A program made the translations under genes and the position numbers. Below, piece after piece: positions 1 through 8,621 of a stretch of 14,946 nt of DNA; the stretch's first letter is position 1; every line of letters starts with the position of its first letter. A model generated the notes under the pieces. The model was not told the DNA's origin. It made no database searches and saw only the letters and a list, made by a program, of their open reading frames with translations. The stretch is from NCBI GenBank assembly GCA_900551585.1, contig URWU01000014.1, positions 1 through 14,946 on the forward strand, read 5' to 3'. The DNA is from an uncultured Alphaproteobacteria bacterium (GTDB lineage: Bacteria > Pseudomonadota > Alphaproteobacteria > RF32 > CAG-239).

Positions 1-44
1 ATGTAGCTCCGTCTCGTGGGCTCGGAGATGTGTATAAGAGACAG
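1..44 (+). other. Illumina Nextera i7 adapter and index (sequencing artefact)
   Basis: Bases 26-44 read AGATGTGTATAAGAGACAG, the Tn5 mosaic end used in Nextera libraries. Bases 11-25 read GTCTCGTGGGCTCGG, the rest of the read-2 transposase adapter. Bases 3-10 (GTAGCTCC) sit exactly where the 8-base i7 index belongs; from memory they match the adapter form of Nextera XT index N718. The leading AT matches the end of the P7 oligo. This is library DNA left in the assembly, not genome. It interrupts the minus-strand gene starting at 255, and true genomic sequence begins at about base 45. Confidence 0.98.
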
Positions 45-255
45 CTTTATAACCGTTAAAATATTCATCTTGGCCGTATTTTTCATACAGCTTTTCAATC
101 TGGCCAACATAGCGGCGTGCTTCGCTGCGGTAACATTCTGCTTCGGTTTTGCCGCTGTTGGTGCAGGCGACAAAATCATTAATCGGATCTGCCGAAACAC
201 TTCCGCTGGAAAAGAAGATTCCCAAACTTAAAATGACGGCAGACAGCTTTTTCAT
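45..255 (-). CDS. Small secreted protein, 3'-truncated at the contig end
   Basis: A minus-strand reading frame opens at ATG 255 with a strong Shine-Dalgarno (GGGAGGG, five bases upstream) and stays open for 70 codons until it meets the adapter. The product begins MKKLSAVILSLGIFFSSGSV and has a clear Sec signal peptide, with likely cleavage after Ala22 (VSA-DP). The mature part is polar and helical, with Cys31 and Cys41 ten residues apart, which could form a periplasmic disulfide. It starts 21 bp after the stop of the HTH regulator, so it is probably co-transcribed with it. I do not recognise the family, and the C-terminus is missing because of the adapter. The signal peptide, start codon and ribosome site together make a real gene likely. 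Confidence 0.75.
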
Positions 256-276
256 GTTACCCTCCCGGAAAACAAA

Positions 277-1248
277 TTATAAATTAATGGCGACGACTTT
301 ATGGACTTTGGCCAAATCGTTATTGCCGATTTCAATACGGTCATCAGGATTCCATCTCATACCGTAAAGTTTGCCGTTTTCGTCTTCGCGAATACTCAAA
401 ATTTTGGCATCGGATTCTGAGGTATAATAAACGGCAATATCACCGACGCTGACAACTTCCTGCGGGTCAACAAACAGAACCGAACGGGTCGGCAACAGGC
501 TGCCCAGTCTGCGGGTGCAGAGGTTGACGGCATAGGCGTCTTTTTTGCCGTAGAGATTAGCCGGACGCTGAACTTTGCGGGTTTCCTGATTGAAGTCAAT
601 GATAATGTCGCCGTCTTTTCCGGCAGTACCGTAAACGGAAATTTTCAAACCGTCGGGATTAGAACTTCCGAAAGTAGAAATTGCGCCTCTCGGAGTTGAC
701 AATAACTTGTATTTTGCATCATTGCGCTGAATAATTTCGTCCAGCATACCTTTGTCTTCAAGAGCCTTGATTTCTTCTTTGAGCTCTTCAATGCTGCAGT
801 TCAAAGCTTTGGCGATATTTTTCATTTCTTTGTCGGAAACTTCTCTCTGTCCCATTTCAATACGGTGATAAACTGACAAAGTCATATCTGCGCTTTCGGC
901 AACTTCAATAAGGGTCAGATTCTTTTCGTTGCGGATTTGACGCAAGCCGGCACCCAGGGTTTTCAAACCGGTTTTCTCGTTGATTTTGTTGCGTCTTTCC
1001 TGTTCGCGGCGCCAAGCCTGAACAATTTCTTGTTGGGAGTTTTGTTCGTTAACAAACAAATCTTGCAGCGGGCAGTCTAAAAATTCTGCAACACGCACCA
1101 ATTGTTCTTGGTCAACCCGGCGATATCCCTTTTCAATCTTGGAAATTGCCGACAGACTAACCGACAGATGATCAGCCAATTCCTGCATAGAACGGCCGCG
1201 AAGTCGTCTGAACATTCTGATTTGATTGGGGAAAATAATTTCTTCCAT
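277..1248 (-). CDS. Transcriptional regulator: two XRE-type HTH domains plus degenerate S24/LexA-like C-terminus
   Basis: This 323-aa protein is a cytoplasmic DNA-binding regulator. Residues ~9-65 and ~99-156 are two separate XRE/Cro-CI helix-turn-helix domains (SMQELADHLSVSLSAISKIE; LTLIEVAESADMTLSVYHRI). Residues ~200-323 resemble the S24 domain of phage repressors: an ISVYGTAG opening, RPANLYGKKDAYAV, LLPTRSVLFVDP, SVGDIAVYY and a final KVVAI. The usual G-[DN]-S-M nucleophile motif appears as TRRL near residues 245-248, so the catalytic serine seems lost, although a lysine (AKIL, Lys282) sits where the general base is expected. It is therefore probably a fold used for dimerisation or sensing rather than for RecA-stimulated self-cleavage. 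The start ATG follows AAGAGG at good spacing. It is separated from the T4SS genes by 136 bp containing a repeated candidate operator. Its targets are unknown; control of itself and of the VirB6 cluster is an inference from position. Confidence 0.85.
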   Translation of the reverse strand: MEEIIFPNQIRMFRRLRGRSMQELADHLSVSLSAISKIEKGYRRVDQEQLVRVAEFLDCPLQDLFVNEQNSQQEIVQAWRREQERRNKINEKTGLKTLGAGLRQIRNEKNLTLIEVAESADMTLSVYHRIEMGQREVSDKEMKNIAKALNCSIEELKEEIKALEDKGMLDEIIQRNDAKYKLLSTPRGAISTFGSSNPDGLKISVYGTAGKDGDIIIDFNQETRKVQRPANLYGKKDAYAVNLCTRRLGSLLPTRSVLFVDPQEVVSVGDIAVYYTSESDAKILSIREDENGKLYGMRWNPDDRIEIGNNDLAKVHKVVAINL

Positions 1249-1330
1249 ACTAAACTACCTCTTACATTGTGAAACAATAGTATTAACTGCCACACATCTT
1301 AATATAAGCGATAAATTAATCAAGAAAATA

Positions 1331-1372
1331 GTACAAAAAAAGACAATTTGTGTACAAATCAGCACAATTTAC
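1331..1372. promoter_or_regulatory. Two 21-bp direct repeats, candidate operator upstream of the HTH regulator
   Basis: Within the 136-bp gap between the VirB6 gene and the regulator, a 21-bp unit occurs twice head to tail (1331-1351 and 1352-1372), with 15 of 21 positions identical. Each copy has GTACAAA at its start and ACAATTT 12 bases in. Their junction forms an inverted repeat TTTGT-GT-ACAAA (1347-1358). A 21-bp period places both copies on the same DNA face. The position, about 80-125 bp upstream of the regulator ATG and just after the VirB6 stop codon, suits autoregulation. The double-HTH architecture of the protein would fit a tandem site. Binding is inferred, not shown. Confidence 0.45.
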
Positions 1373-1384
1373 AGCAAAATTTCT

Positions 1385-4300
1385 CTAGATAATTCCGGCA
1401 ATTTTATGAGTCTTGCCTTTGATACGGTCGCGTAAAAATTGTTCTTTCATCTGTTCCTGATCTTTTTCTCCGAACGCGGTTCCGCCGTTTTTCTGATAGG
1501 CGGCCGTAAACTCGCCCTGCATGTTAACGGCATATTTATTGCGTTTGGCATGATATTCGGAAACGGAGTATTGGTTGATGACCTCTTCTTCTCCGGTATC
1601 CGGATCTTTTCTGGTTGCCCGCAGACGGTTCATCAGGCCGTCCGTTGCATAGGAAGTTTTATTGCCGTTTTTGTCAGCTCTTTCAAGTTCGACAATAGCT
1701 CTGCCGGATTCTTCGTCACCGGGCAGCGTCAGTCTCATAGCCTGTGACGTACCGTCTTTGTTTTTCTCGACAATCTCCAGAACCTCGCGGCCTTCTTCAT
1801 CCGTTGTGATATTAATATTATCGTCATTCAGGCCGCCTTTGAATTTGGCCCCGAGGGTTGGGAAACTCTGCTGCGCAAATTGCTGCAGGGCTGCGGCTTT
1901 AACCATTTTTTCCGAAAAAGCAGAACCCTTCAAAGCGGCGTTCAAAGCCGTCATGTTCATGCTGCCGTCTTTGTTGCGCATTGCTTTCATGCCGGCGGTT
2001 TCAATGCTCAAATCTGATTCGGTCACTTCGCCGTTGACTGTTGTTTCCGTTTGTTTCAGATAACCGTCCGATTTGGTGGTCGTAATTTTGCCGTTACCGT
2101 AATCTTTGGTCGTTGTCAGCATTTTGGCACCGTTATTCATAATTGTCACCGTCTGCGTCTTATTACGTCCGCGTGCCCAGGATTTTGTTTTAACCTCGTA
2201 GGTGTGGCCGATGATATTGCCTGCCTCGTCGGTCACGGGCTTCATTGTACCGTTGCCGTTGCGGGCCATATGTTCAATGCCCCGCATTTTCATACCGCGG
2301 CGCATATCTCCGGCTTTTTCCTTGATAGTTTCGCCAACGGCCGAACCGACGGTTTTGGCACCGCCCCAGGCTTTGAGACCAAGTTTTTTGGCACCTCCGG
2401 CTGCCATGCCGCCGATTTGGCTGCCGATACCGCCATTGGACATACTCGGGGCAAACTTGCTGGCAAAAGCGGTCGCCTCGTCCAGAATTGCCCAGGCCAG
2501 CAGCAGGACAAAGACAATCTTAATAACAGCCACGCCGCCCCAGGCCAGAGTTGTAACAATTGCTTTTTGGAAGTCATCGCCTTCCAAATTCTCAATGCCT
2601 GCGCCGGTCACGGTGATTTCAATCGCTTTGGTCAAAATCAGAATAAGGATACTCAGGAAAACAAAGTTAAACATCGCGTTCATGAAAGAGTCCCAAACAT
2701 GTTTAACATATTTCTGAGTATTTTTGAACGGATAAGCGCCGATTGCCGCCGGCAGAAGCGCGCAGGCGACTGTCAGCTGGAAGATGGCATCCAGCATCAG
2801 GAACGGGAAAATAATGATAACGATTCCCGCGCCGCACCAAATAAGCAATCCGGTAATCAGATAGGGGATGGACGGGAAAATAAACAGCGACGCCTTAACA
2901 TAAAAAGCAATACACATTGAGGCCGCACCGAGAGACATTGTTGCCATCAAACGTCCCTGAATTGCTTCAATTGTACACAGAATGCTCGTTCCCATGGAAG
3001 CCGGAAGACCGCCGTCCTGCATCACATTGTAAGTTGATGTGCAGGTACCATCGGTAACGGCCAGCTGTGCCAGCCTGAATCCGGTGTTGAAAATCGGTTC
3101 CATTGCCAGTGAGAAGAAAGTCGATGAATCTGAGTTTAAAATAACCGCCACGATGATAACGACAAATGTCTTTGACAGCAGATTTTTAATCAGGGTCGGC
3201 GCATCTTTAGTCTCCAAAGATGAGATAAAGACGAGAATCTGCATGGCCACCCATAAGGCCCAGGCAATCCAGACAAGGGTCAAAACAGCGGGAGCCAGTT
3301 TGTTAAACGACAATTTGGCAATTTTGCTGGCGGTGTTGAAAATAACTTCAAACAGCGGACAGAACATACAATGGCCGTAAGTCGATTTATATTCGCTCGG
3401 CGAACAGGTTTTATCTTCATAACCTTTGGCGCCGCTGCTGCTGCCGGAAACGCCGCTGGCCGTACAGTTGAAAGTTGCCGATGTTCCCTCGGCGCAAGGC
3501 TCTTTACCGGTAACTTCCTTAACAATATCATTATACGATTTTTGCTGTTCTTTCGGCTTTTTCTGTTCGGCTTCCCAAGCTTCGCGGATTTTTAAGGATT
3601 CGATGGCCTCGGCGCCTTCGCGGGCATTACGGCTTTGAACCGATTTACGAATAGCTTCCGATGAGCTGCTGTAGAAATAGTCGCGGCGCGCGTACATGGC
3701 GGCAAGCAGCTCTGATTCCGTCATTTTGGTCGGGTCGCCGACATTGTTTTTGACGGATTTCATCAGGTTTCTGACGCCGCCCGGAGAACCCAGGGCAACA
3801 GAGGCAGAAAACAGCGACATCTGCATTTCGGCTGACATACTGTTGAAATCAAGGCCGAAATCTTTCATTGCCGCGGCAGCCGTATCATAATAAGTCTTTT
3901 TCATATAGGCTTCTTGCGCGTCATTGATAGCGCTCTTACTGCTGGTGCACAGTCCTTTCCACTTATTGGCAAAATCTGTTGCCGGAGCCGAGCAGGCGCG
4001 TGAATTCATTTGCTCGACCGTTCCGCCGCCGAGCTGAGACCAGATGGCCGGGTCAGTTTTCTGCAGCGAAATCAGGAAGTTTTTCATACTGCCGTGGTTA
4101 CATTCCAATTGGCTGGAACCGTAGCTGCAACCGCCGATATCACCGGCAACGCAGTTATTGAAAGCGCAGGGATTTCCGGCAGCTTCATATTTGTGGTGAA
4201 GTTCGGAGATGTTATCGGCCGGATACATCTTGGCACAGCCGCTGGAAGAACAGCCTGCCGAAGCATTGCCGCTTTCGCTGGAGCCGTCCACGCCGGCTTT

Positions 4301-4999
4301 TCCTTCTTCCGGAACATCTGTTTTGACAAATTCTTCAGGAACTTTACACATCACACCCTGCATATCGGGAGAATGCGGGTCTTTTCTGTTGGCTTTGGAG
4401 CCGCCGGCGCGTACCTCATAGTGCAGGTGGGGGCCGGTTGAGGCACCGGTACTGCCGACAAAACCGATAACCTGTCCTTTTTTGACGCGCTGGCCGACGG
4501 CAATTTTTTTACCGTCATAAGCAGCATAACAGTTCATATGGCCGTAAAGCGTACTATAGTTATTATCATGGTTAATCATGACATAGTTGCCGTATCCGCC
4601 GGCATTTTCTTTGACAGTAGAGACAAGTCCATCGCCGGCCGCATAAATCGGGGCTCCTTTCGGAGCGGCAAAATCAATGGCGCCGTGCCCTTTTTCTCCG
4701 GTATATCTTTCTCCCGTCGGGTCTTTTCTGGGGCCAAAGTCGCTGGAAATACGGTTAATCGGTGCTGCCGGAGCCGCGTCCAGACAACCTTCTCTGGTTT
4801 CACAGTCATCACTTGTGCAGTTGGCGTCATGATCCAAAGGCGGCAGAGAGCCGGCCTCGCAGACTTTACCTAAGCGGTCCGGATCGGAGTTAATGGCCAA
4901 AGCGGAAGTCGAAGCAAAGCATATTCCAGCCCAAAGCGCAGCAAAAAAGATAATTTTGCCGCTTGGTTTGTTGAATATGTTTTTTATTGCTTTGGTCAT
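1385..4999 (-). CDS. VirB6/TrbL-like T4SS protein fused to an M23 peptidase and a lysozyme-like domain
   Basis: This 1204-aa protein has a signal peptide (1-35, cut near ALA-IN) and then two putative peptidoglycan hydrolases. Residues ~80-210 form an M23/LytM endopeptidase with intact zinc ligands: HGAID (His105, Asp109) and HLHYE (His191, His193), plus LYGHM (His154). Residues ~262-440 resemble the lysozyme-like domain found at the C-terminus of VgrG-3-type spikes: YEAAG (Glu272 as candidate acid), GDIGGCSYGSSQLE and a KKTYYD motif. A CMFCPLFEV segment (544-552) leads into a VirB6-like membrane domain with about six helices (~567-840), including the shared LLPAAIGAYPFKNT. A ~350-residue polar tail begins with GGIGSQIGGMAAGGA. 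The mature region before the membrane has 19 cysteines, consistent with periplasmic disulfides. Canonical VirB6 is ~300 aa. The likely role is an inner-membrane T4SS channel component that also opens the wall, replacing VirB1. The Shine-Dalgarno is weak (GGAT). It is the last of four paralogues. Confidence 0.88.
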   Translation of the reverse strand: MTKAIKNIFNKPSGKIIFFAALWAGICFASTSALAINSDPDRLGKVCEAGSLPPLDHDANCTSDDCETREGCLDAAPAAPINRISSDFGPRKDPTGERYTGEKGHGAIDFAAPKGAPIYAAGDGLVSTVKENAGGYGNYVMINHDNNYSTLYGHMNCYAAYDGKKIAVGQRVKKGQVIGFVGSTGASTGPHLHYEVRAGGSKANRKDPHSPDMQGVMCKVPEEFVKTDVPEEGKAGVDGSSESGNASAGCSSSGCAKMYPADNISELHHKYEAAGNPCAFNNCVAGDIGGCSYGSSQLECNHGSMKNFLISLQKTDPAIWSQLGGGTVEQMNSRACSAPATDFANKWKGLCTSSKSAINDAQEAYMKKTYYDTAAAAMKDFGLDFNSMSAEMQMSLFSASVALGSPGGVRNLMKSVKNNVGDPTKMTESELLAAMYARRDYFYSSSSEAIRKSVQSRNAREGAEAIESLKIREAWEAEQKKPKEQQKSYNDIVKEVTGKEPCAEGTSATFNCTASGVSGSSSGAKGYEDKTCSPSEYKSTYGHCMFCPLFEVIFNTASKIAKLSFNKLAPAVLTLVWIAWALWVAMQILVFISSLETKDAPTLIKNLLSKTFVVIIVAVILNSDSSTFFSLAMEPIFNTGFRLAQLAVTDGTCTSTYNVMQDGGLPASMGTSILCTIEAIQGRLMATMSLGAASMCIAFYVKASLFIFPSIPYLITGLLIWCGAGIVIIIFPFLMLDAIFQLTVACALLPAAIGAYPFKNTQKYVKHVWDSFMNAMFNFVFLSILILILTKAIEITVTGAGIENLEGDDFQKAIVTTLAWGGVAVIKIVFVLLLAWAILDEATAFASKFAPSMSNGGIGSQIGGMAAGGAKKLGLKAWGGAKTVGSAVGETIKEKAGDMRRGMKMRGIEHMARNGNGTMKPVTDEAGNIIGHTYEVKTKSWARGRNKTQTVTIMNNGAKMLTTTKDYGNGKITTTKSDGYLKQTETTVNGEVTESDLSIETAGMKAMRNKDGSMNMTALNAALKGSAFSEKMVKAAALQQFAQQSFPTLGAKFKGGLNDDNINITTDEEGREVLEIVEKNKDGTSQAMRLTLPGDEESGRAIVELERADKNGNKTSYATDGLMNRLRATRKDPDTGEEEVINQYSVSEYHAKRNKYAVNMQGEFTAAYQKNGGTAFGEKDQEQMKEQFLRDRIKGKTHKIAGII

Positions 5000-5063
5000 T
5001 TTTAATCCATATTTTGTTTAATATACGCAATATCATAATTTTTTATTAATGTTCTTTATCTCG

Positions 5064-8000
5064 TCAGCTTCCGGGATTTTGCTGATTCTGTCTCAGCCTT
5101 TCTTCCTCTTCGAGCCTTGCCGCTTCAGCAGCTTCTCTTTCGCGTTCCTGCCGTTCTTCATCTCTGCGTCTTTCGGCTTCGGCAGCTTCTCTTTCTCTCT
5201 GTTCACGCTGTTCCTGAGCCTGTAACTCATCCTGACGCTCGCGCTCTCTTTGTTCTTCCTCACGGCGTCTCTGCTCGCGGGCGCGCCGTTTTCTCTCGGC
5301 TTTTTCTTGAGCCTCCCGCTCCCGCTGTTTTCTGGCCTCCTTATTTTTTGCAATTTCTTCAGGTGTCAGGATACGGTTTGAATATCCGCCTTCGCCGGCT
5401 GCGGCGCGGATAATATTCCGGCCGAGATTGAGAGTTTTGACACCGACTTTAAGCGTTTTGCTTCCGGCGCGGAAAGTTTTGGCCACACCGCGGCCGACCG
5501 TTGTGGAAGCCGCCGCAGCCACCGTGCCGCGATAAAGAAGATTAGCACCGCGAACGGCGGCCGTTCCGAGTTCGACAGCCGGACGGACAGTCATCTTATA
5601 ACCGGCGTATAAAGTCTCATCGACCGCTTTGGCGGCAAAACCGATAGGTGCGAGTGTTACGGCTCCCAAAGTCATGGCAATCGGACGTGTAACGGTGCGA
5701 ACAGCCTTGCGTGCCGTATCGGCGGCATCAAAAACGGTGCTGACGCCGGTCATAATCGGAGTAGCCACGATTTTGGCCATATCGCCCATTGCATAAGCGC
5801 CGTAGACTGCGGCTTTGGCCGGCGTTTTGGTCCATGAGGTAAGAGTCAGGGCCACGTCAATACCGGCCAGCATGGTTTTTTCTGCAACCTGATAGGTACT
5901 TTCAAGCGTCTCTTTTCCGGTCTCTCTTAAAGCATGGGTAATGGCAAAGGCCGGCTGTATAGTCATGGCACCGACAACGTCAAAAGCATTCTCTACTTTA
6001 GAATCTGTCAGATATTCGCCGGCTTCTTTAAAGCTTCTGCCTGCGCTGGTAAACGGAGTTGTAACGCCGGCGCCGAGAGCAGAACCGAGATCATCTGCAG
6101 ACCCTTTGATAACATTGCCGTCGTCATCCGTATATCCGCGGAGTTCATTAAAGGCATTTTTGGTGTCTTTGACGCTGTTTTTGATGCCTCTGATACCGAA
6201 ATTCTCATTAAAGCCCTCGGCAGAAGCGGACAGTATGGCTTTATTTTCCTGCAGCCTTTCGGCATTAATCTCTTTAAGATGCGTAACATTATATTTAAGC
6301 TGGTCTCTGCTTTCTCTGAAAGCTTTTTTGTCTGCTTCGCGGTTAACCTTGATTTCTTGTTTGAAATCGTTGAATTTAGACTGAACTTTGCCCGCAACCG
6401 CAATAGCTTTGCCGCTGAAAACGGTTTTGAGTTTTGCTTTATCTAAAGTGGCGATTATATGACGGATTGAATTCTCACCCGGCCGGTTGGAGAGAACCGT
6501 ATTTCCGGCATTTGTCAAAGCGTTACCGAGTTTCTGGCTCAGGAAAGCATTGACGCGGCTGTCGCTGTTTTCGGCATTGGCGGTATAATAGAAGCCCAGA
6601 CCGCGGACTTTTTCGCCAACGCTTTTAGGAACATAAGTTGCCAGTTTGCGAGAAAATTTATCGAATTTTTCTTCGACTTTGCGGGAAGATTCGCCGAATT
6701 TTTCTTTGGCTCGGATATAATCGCGCTGGGCGGCAGCCTGAACCCCTTGCGGCTGATTCTCAACAATTTTGTTACCGATGTTTCCGAATGCTTTGCCGAC
6801 GGCACGACGCGCTTTTTCCATCGGTTTATTAAGATTCTGACGATCTTGATCGGCCAAACCGTTTTGAGTTTGGGCAAATTTGTTCATCGCCTTACCGAGG
6901 CCGGTCGGCATTTGTCCTGCCAACTCGCCGAGGGATTCGTTGAGCTCATCCATTCCTTCACGTGCGGCATTGGTCATACGGCTCCATGCCCGCGAACCCG
7001 GCGCTTTCATCAGCTCACCGCCATTCTCCATCGATTCTCCGGCTTTGGCTATTGTATTGGCCAATCCTAAACGCATACCGGCTTTCATGCGGCCGAATTT
7101 GTTGCCGATTTTGGCACCGAGACCGGCCTGATTAAGATTATCATGGTCGGAAAGAGCCTCCCAGGCTTCTTTGTTGTCTTGAGCTTTGCCTGCCAGATGT
7201 TGTCCCAATTTGTTAACTTTTTTGCCGGCAAATTTAACGGCACGCCCGGCAACATTGCTAACGGCTCCGGCGCCGACATTAAATCCGGCTTTGGCAACGG
7301 TTGTTGCTGCCTTGCCGGCCTGATTGGCCACAATATCTCGGGCCATTTTAAGAGGGGCGGCAGCTTTGTTTGTTGCCCACATTGTTGCGGCAGTAGCCAT
7401 ATGGTGCAGCGGCGAACCGGCGCCGGCGGTCATACTGCCGCCGAAAAATTTGTCCGGCCATTTGTTTGTAATCTGACTAATCATTTTAATACCGTAAATA
7501 TAACAGAATAAAATAATCAGGAAAGCCGCTCCGGTAAAAGTAAAGACGTTGTTGATATATTTGACGTTATCTTGTTCAAGAGCATAGAGTAGGGCGTCCG
7601 TGCCATTCAGAACTGTGCCGCTCTCGGTTTCCAAACCGCCGACCGTACTGAACGAACTGCTGATAAGTTTCATGGCATAAGAAGATGATAAAGCCAAAAA
7701 CAGGAAAGTTCCGGCCGCGTTCAGCGCAATCATGACCACTGATTTTAATTTTCCGGAAGTCAGTTTAAAAGGCCATAGGCCGATAACCACCGGCAGCGCA
7801 ATGATAGCAAAACCGATTTTAAACGGAATATCAATCAAGTAATAACAGACGCTCAGAACCAGCATAAAACCGGCACACCAGATAGCCGCGCCGACAAGCC
7901 ACATCCAGATATCGGGAATATGAATATCAATAATAAGCGGTAAATGGAAATTAATACCTTCTTCAATGGAGAAGCAGGTAACGGCATTGCCGATAACCAG

Positions 8001-8621
8001 ATTCATTGCCACTTCGTTGCTGACACCTTCAGACAGCTTCAAAATTTTATCCATAACGTCTTTGGAAACAATTTCCGTCGGTCCGGTATAAGAGTTTTCG
8101 CTTTTAGGCTTTTCTGCCATGTTAAAATTTTTGGATTCGACCAAAAGCGCGGTACCGAATTCCGCTCCGGCGCCGAGAATAGGATTAATCGCATAGCTGA
8201 CTAATGTACCGATTCCGGCGTTGATAAAACAATAAGCGACAACGACTTTGCCCAAAAAGACCACCAGTTCATTGCTCATGGCCGCCGGTTCGACGTTGGT
8301 CAGAGAAGACATCTTGCGCAAAGCCCAAAAAGCCAGCCACATAAAGGTTCCGAGAAACAGCAGCTTGTTGCCGGCGTCCTTGGAAACATCATAAACTTTA
8401 CCTGCGGCACGCATAAAAGAAGACAGCAGCACATTAACAATCTGACAAGGGAAACAGTCTCCCTGATAACGTTCTTTCAAAACCTGCGTCTTCGGGCAGT
8501 CATAACCGGCTTCGGCCGGAGAAACATTAACGGTTGAAAAAGCCAGACAAAGCAAAACCCCCGCCCAGAATAGTCTGGAGGTCATGGTTTTGCGCAATAT
8601 GTCAAACAGCTTCTTCAACAT
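5064..8621 (-). CDS. VirB6/TrbL-like T4SS membrane protein with very long C-terminal extension
   Basis: This 1185-aa protein has an N-terminal signal or anchor (~12-38, ending SPAEA-GY), a short cysteine-containing segment with CFPC (56-59), and a VirB6-like core with helices at about 86-104, 120-147, 236-262, 268-285, 295-320 and 357-380. LPVVIGLWPFKLTSGK (277-292) is the family motif shared with its neighbours. The remaining ~780 residues are soluble-looking, Ala/Lys/Gln-rich and strongly helical, with a more hydrophobic Ala/Val/Thr-rich stretch in the later part. They end in about 95 residues of almost pure Lys/Glu/Arg/Gln helix, probably a coiled coil, with REREAAEA repeated. The ATG directly follows the TAA of the preceding VirB6 gene (TAAATG), and its ribosome site AAGGAT lies inside that gene, so translation is coupled. 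The membrane core assigns it to the T4SS inner-membrane complex. The tail has no recognised domain and could be a secreted, host-contacting or scaffold region, as proposed for extended VirB6 proteins of Rickettsiales. Confidence 0.85.
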   Translation of the reverse strand: MLKKLFDILRKTMTSRLFWAGVLLCLAFSTVNVSPAEAGYDCPKTQVLKERYQGDCFPCQIVNVLLSSFMRAAGKVYDVSKDAGNKLLFLGTFMWLAFWALRKMSSLTNVEPAAMSNELVVFLGKVVVAYCFINAGIGTLVSYAINPILGAGAEFGTALLVESKNFNMAEKPKSENSYTGPTEIVSKDVMDKILKLSEGVSNEVAMNLVIGNAVTCFSIEEGINFHLPLIIDIHIPDIWMWLVGAAIWCAGFMLVLSVCYYLIDIPFKIGFAIIALPVVIGLWPFKLTSGKLKSVVMIALNAAGTFLFLALSSSYAMKLISSSFSTVGGLETESGTVLNGTDALLYALEQDNVKYINNVFTFTGAAFLIILFCYIYGIKMISQITNKWPDKFFGGSMTAGAGSPLHHMATAATMWATNKAAAPLKMARDIVANQAGKAATTVAKAGFNVGAGAVSNVAGRAVKFAGKKVNKLGQHLAGKAQDNKEAWEALSDHDNLNQAGLGAKIGNKFGRMKAGMRLGLANTIAKAGESMENGGELMKAPGSRAWSRMTNAAREGMDELNESLGELAGQMPTGLGKAMNKFAQTQNGLADQDRQNLNKPMEKARRAVGKAFGNIGNKIVENQPQGVQAAAQRDYIRAKEKFGESSRKVEEKFDKFSRKLATYVPKSVGEKVRGLGFYYTANAENSDSRVNAFLSQKLGNALTNAGNTVLSNRPGENSIRHIIATLDKAKLKTVFSGKAIAVAGKVQSKFNDFKQEIKVNREADKKAFRESRDQLKYNVTHLKEINAERLQENKAILSASAEGFNENFGIRGIKNSVKDTKNAFNELRGYTDDDGNVIKGSADDLGSALGAGVTTPFTSAGRSFKEAGEYLTDSKVENAFDVVGAMTIQPAFAITHALRETGKETLESTYQVAEKTMLAGIDVALTLTSWTKTPAKAAVYGAYAMGDMAKIVATPIMTGVSTVFDAADTARKAVRTVTRPIAMTLGAVTLAPIGFAAKAVDETLYAGYKMTVRPAVELGTAAVRGANLLYRGTVAAAASTTVGRGVAKTFRAGSKTLKVGVKTLNLGRNIIRAAAGEGGYSNRILTPEEIAKNKEARKQREREAQEKAERKRRAREQRRREEEQRERERQDELQAQEQREQREREAAEAERRRDEERQEREREAAEAARLEEEERLRQNQQNPGS

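Noticed and set aside
16..231. Plus-strand frame beginning MGSEMCIRDS
   Set aside because: Its start lies inside the Nextera adapter, and it is antisense to the genuine signal-peptide gene.
2051..2920. Long plus-strand frame (289 codons) opposite the 1204-aa VirB6 gene
   Set aside because: It lies fully antisense to a well-supported gene, has no family resemblance and no convincing ribosome site. It reflects codon bias of the real strand.
5000..5063. A separate promoter for the 1204-aa gene (TATGAT near 5025)
   Set aside because: A -10-like hexamer exists in this AT-rich 64-bp gap, but no reasonable -35 lies at the right spacing.
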